Below, one piece after another: positions 62,852-64,000 of a stretch of 64,000 nucleotides of DNA (position 1 is the first letter of the stretch; every line of letters begins with the position of its first letter). The DNA lies in assembly GCA_964384215.1 (NCBI GenBank), contig CAYLLB010000003.1:1-64000 (forward strand), given 5' to 3'. The notes below the pieces were generated by a model that was not told where the DNA came from, searched no databases, and saw only the letters and a list, made by a program, of their open reading frames with translations. Source of the stretch: JAJFUV01 sp964384215. Its GTDB lineage: Bacteria; Acidobacteriota; Terriglobia; Bryobacterales; Bryobacteraceae. Made by a program: the position numbers and the translations under genes.

Positions 62852-63921
62852 AACAGCCCCACCTTGATGCGCAGGAACTTCTTCGGGTTGGCCCGGAAGT
62901 CCTTCATGAAGGAGTGCATTTCCTGCGTCGCCCCGTTCAGCGATTCGTATAGCTGCGGATTCACAAGCAACTGGCCGAGGGTGCCCTGGCCGGAGTTAAG
63001 CTTTTCAAGCGTAGTGTCCAGGCGGGCTACCGCGCTCTCCAGTTCGCGATGCAGTTTTTCGTCCTTGAGGAACTTGCCCGCGGTGCCCTTGCCCGCGTTC
63101 AGGTCCTCCAGGATGTGGCGCATTTCGGCTACGCTCTTGCGTGCGTCGTCGTACAGGGAAGGATCGCGAATCAGCTTGCCGGCCGTGCCTCGCCCTTCCT
63201 GCACATCTTGCAGCAAATCATCGACCCGCGCGATGGAACTGCGAAGCTCCTCGTACAAACGTTCGTCGTAGAGCAGGCGGCCGATGGTGCCGCGACCGCT
63301 GCCCACGGCCTCCGCCACCTTCTGCGTCTCCGCGATCGTGGCCGTCAGGCGGTTGTAGAATGCGTCGTCGACCAGAAATTTACCGATGGTTCCCTTGCCC
63401 GCTTCCACCTGCGAGACGATCGCGTCGATGCGCTTCAGCAACCCTTGCGCCGAAACCATCACGTTGTAGCCCGACGCAACCACCTCGTCAAATTCGCGAG
63501 TGTCCAGGCTGGGGACTTCTCCGCCGTTCTTCACCGTTACGGGACTGCGGCCCATGCGGATATTGATGTACTTGGTGCCCAGCACGTTTTCGGCGCTGAT
63601 GGCAGCCTGCGAGTCCACTGGAATCGAGCGGAGCCGCTCGGGATCGATATCCATCTGGACCCGCACGATGCGTTGCGGAGTGCTCAAGCCGGACAGCTCC
63701 ACTTTGCTTACATTGCCGATCAAGAGGCCATTCAGACGCACGGGCGACCCTTTTGCGAGGGCGGCTGAATCGTCCATGTAGGTATACAGGATCGCCGGCC
63801 GGGCGAAGAACTTCTTGCTCCCCGTCAGATAGAAGATGAGAACGCCCAGGATCACCATGGCGGCGATCGCCATGACGCCGACCTTCAATTTCGCCCAACT
63901 GACTTTCTTCGCCGATGGCAT
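62848..63921 (-). CDS. MCE/MlaD-like lipid-transport protein with repeats
   Basis: The 357-residue protein has one N-terminal membrane helix (residues 13-33) and an MCE domain (about 42-120: ARPAILYTYMDDSAALAKGSPVRLNGLLIGNVSKVEL, SAENVLGTKYINI). The rest (about 170-345) is made of four or five repeats of about 45 residues with the core GKGTxGKLLxDxxLYxxL. MlaD-like rings bind phospholipid between inner and outer membranes. It lies 3 bp behind the partial ABC ATPase, as in mla/MCE operons. The repeats probably form a long helical needle or ring wall. Confidence 0.9.
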   Translation of the reverse strand: MPSAKKVSWAKLKVGVMAIAAMVILGVLIFYLTGSKKFFARPAILYTYMDDSAALAKGSPVRLNGLLIGNVSKVELSGLSTPQRIVRVQMDIDPERLRSIPVDSQAAISAENVLGTKYINIRMGRSPVTVKNGGEVPSLDTREFDEVVASGYNVMVSAQGLLKRIDAIVSQVEAGKGTIGKFLVDDAFYNRLTATIAETQKVAEAVGSGRGTIGRLLYDERLYEELRSSIARVDDLLQDVQEGRGTAGKLIRDPSLYDDARKSVAEMRHILEDLNAGKGTAGKFLKDEKLHRELESAVARLDTTLEKLNSGQGTLGQLLVNPQLYESLNGATQEMHSFMKDFRANPKKFLRIKVGLF

Positions 63922-63924
63922 AGA

Positions 63925-64000
63925 TCAATGCTCCGATTGCTTGACGAACTTCGCTACGTACGGATCTCTCACGCTTTCCAATTCGTCCTGCGTGCCTTCG
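63925..64000 (-). CDS. ABC transporter ATPase C-terminus (MlaF-like, cut by window edge)
   Basis: The last 24 codons before TGA 63925 encode EGTQDELESVRDPYVAKFVKQSEH. A GTxxEL...DPYVxxF ending is typical of the MlaF/MkI-like ATPase of MCE systems. The rest lies beyond the right edge. Its place directly before the MCE gene supports the call. Confidence 0.7.
   Translation of the reverse strand, partial: EGTQDELESVRDPYVAKFVKQSEH

Overview
The window reads as a chromosomal scaffold of a high-GC Gram-negative acidobacterium, most likely of the Solibacter/Bryobacter group (Bryobacterales). The main clues are a very long secreted protein that combines SBBP repeats, BACON domains and the C-terminal domain typical of Solibacter proteins (TIGR03437 type), several Tat-exported enzymes, a PEP-CTERM protein, lipid A genes (lpxA, lpxD), and many secreted sugar-active proteins of uncertain substrate. 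A run of 100 Ns at 42843-42942 shows that this is a draft scaffold. I saw no tRNA or rRNA gene, CRISPR array, intact insertion sequence or prophage.

Layout. 0-7 kb: edge-truncated GT39-type membrane glycosyltransferase, a URO-D family protein, and the 1491-residue SBBP/BACON protein. 7-11 kb: formate-tetrahydrofolate ligase overlapping a LeuC/aconitase-like protein that lacks many catalytic residues, then a lipoprotein. 11-14.5 kb: two exported monohaem cytochromes c, small proteins, an IscU-like scaffold and a MutT-like Nudix protein head to head. 14.5-18.2 kb: a Tat-exported Gfo/Idh/MocA protein coupled to a second URO-D protein, then a sensorless hybrid histidine kinase. 18.1-22.5 kb: a broken GT39 gene, a gene remnant, a small atypical island with two unfamiliar genes, and a Tat-exported beta-propeller protein. 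22.5-26 kb: divergent lpxA/lpxD, a degenerate kinase and a PEP-CTERM protein. 26.4-30.5 kb: long acyl-CoA dehydrogenase coupled to an ETF-quinone oxidoreductase-like protein. 30.5-32 kb: an AT-rich divergent control region with an operator-like palindrome between a zinc/HTH protein and an XRE-S24 regulator. 32-35 kb: rpiB-glyA-GT4 operon. 35-42.6 kb: sulfatase, DegT aminotransferase, VIT/VWA protein, GH42 glycosidase. 43.6-48.2 kb: operon of two tandem paralogues of an unrecognised exported family plus an enolase-superfamily enzyme. 48.3-54.7 kb: molybdopterin oxidoreductase, lipoprotein, DksA-like protein, pgeF, a lone nuoB, a sugar-nucleotide epimerase and a sugar isomerase. 54.8-62 kb: alpha-glucan phosphorylase, a structured non-coding stretch, a Cys-rich protein, and a coupled ADH, MFS, M81-peptidase set. 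62-64 kb: a YdjC deacetylase coupled to an MCE (MlaD-like) protein and its ABC ATPase.

Taken together the genes describe a heterotroph that degrades complex polysaccharides and sulfated or uronic sugars. Secreted GH42, sulfatase, propeller and unknown TIM-barrel-like proteins would supply sugars or sugar acids to enolase-superfamily, isomerase, dehydrogenase and MFS steps. Folate one-carbon genes (fhs, glyA), fatty-acid oxidation into the quinone pool, glycogen turnover and outer-membrane lipid functions make up the housekeeping share. The most unusual items are the catalytically degenerate aconitase-like protein beside fhs, the tandem unknown exported family, the palindromic element present twice with covarying arms, the candidate structured RNA at 57.56-57.72 kb, and the palindrome-controlled XRE-S24 locus.
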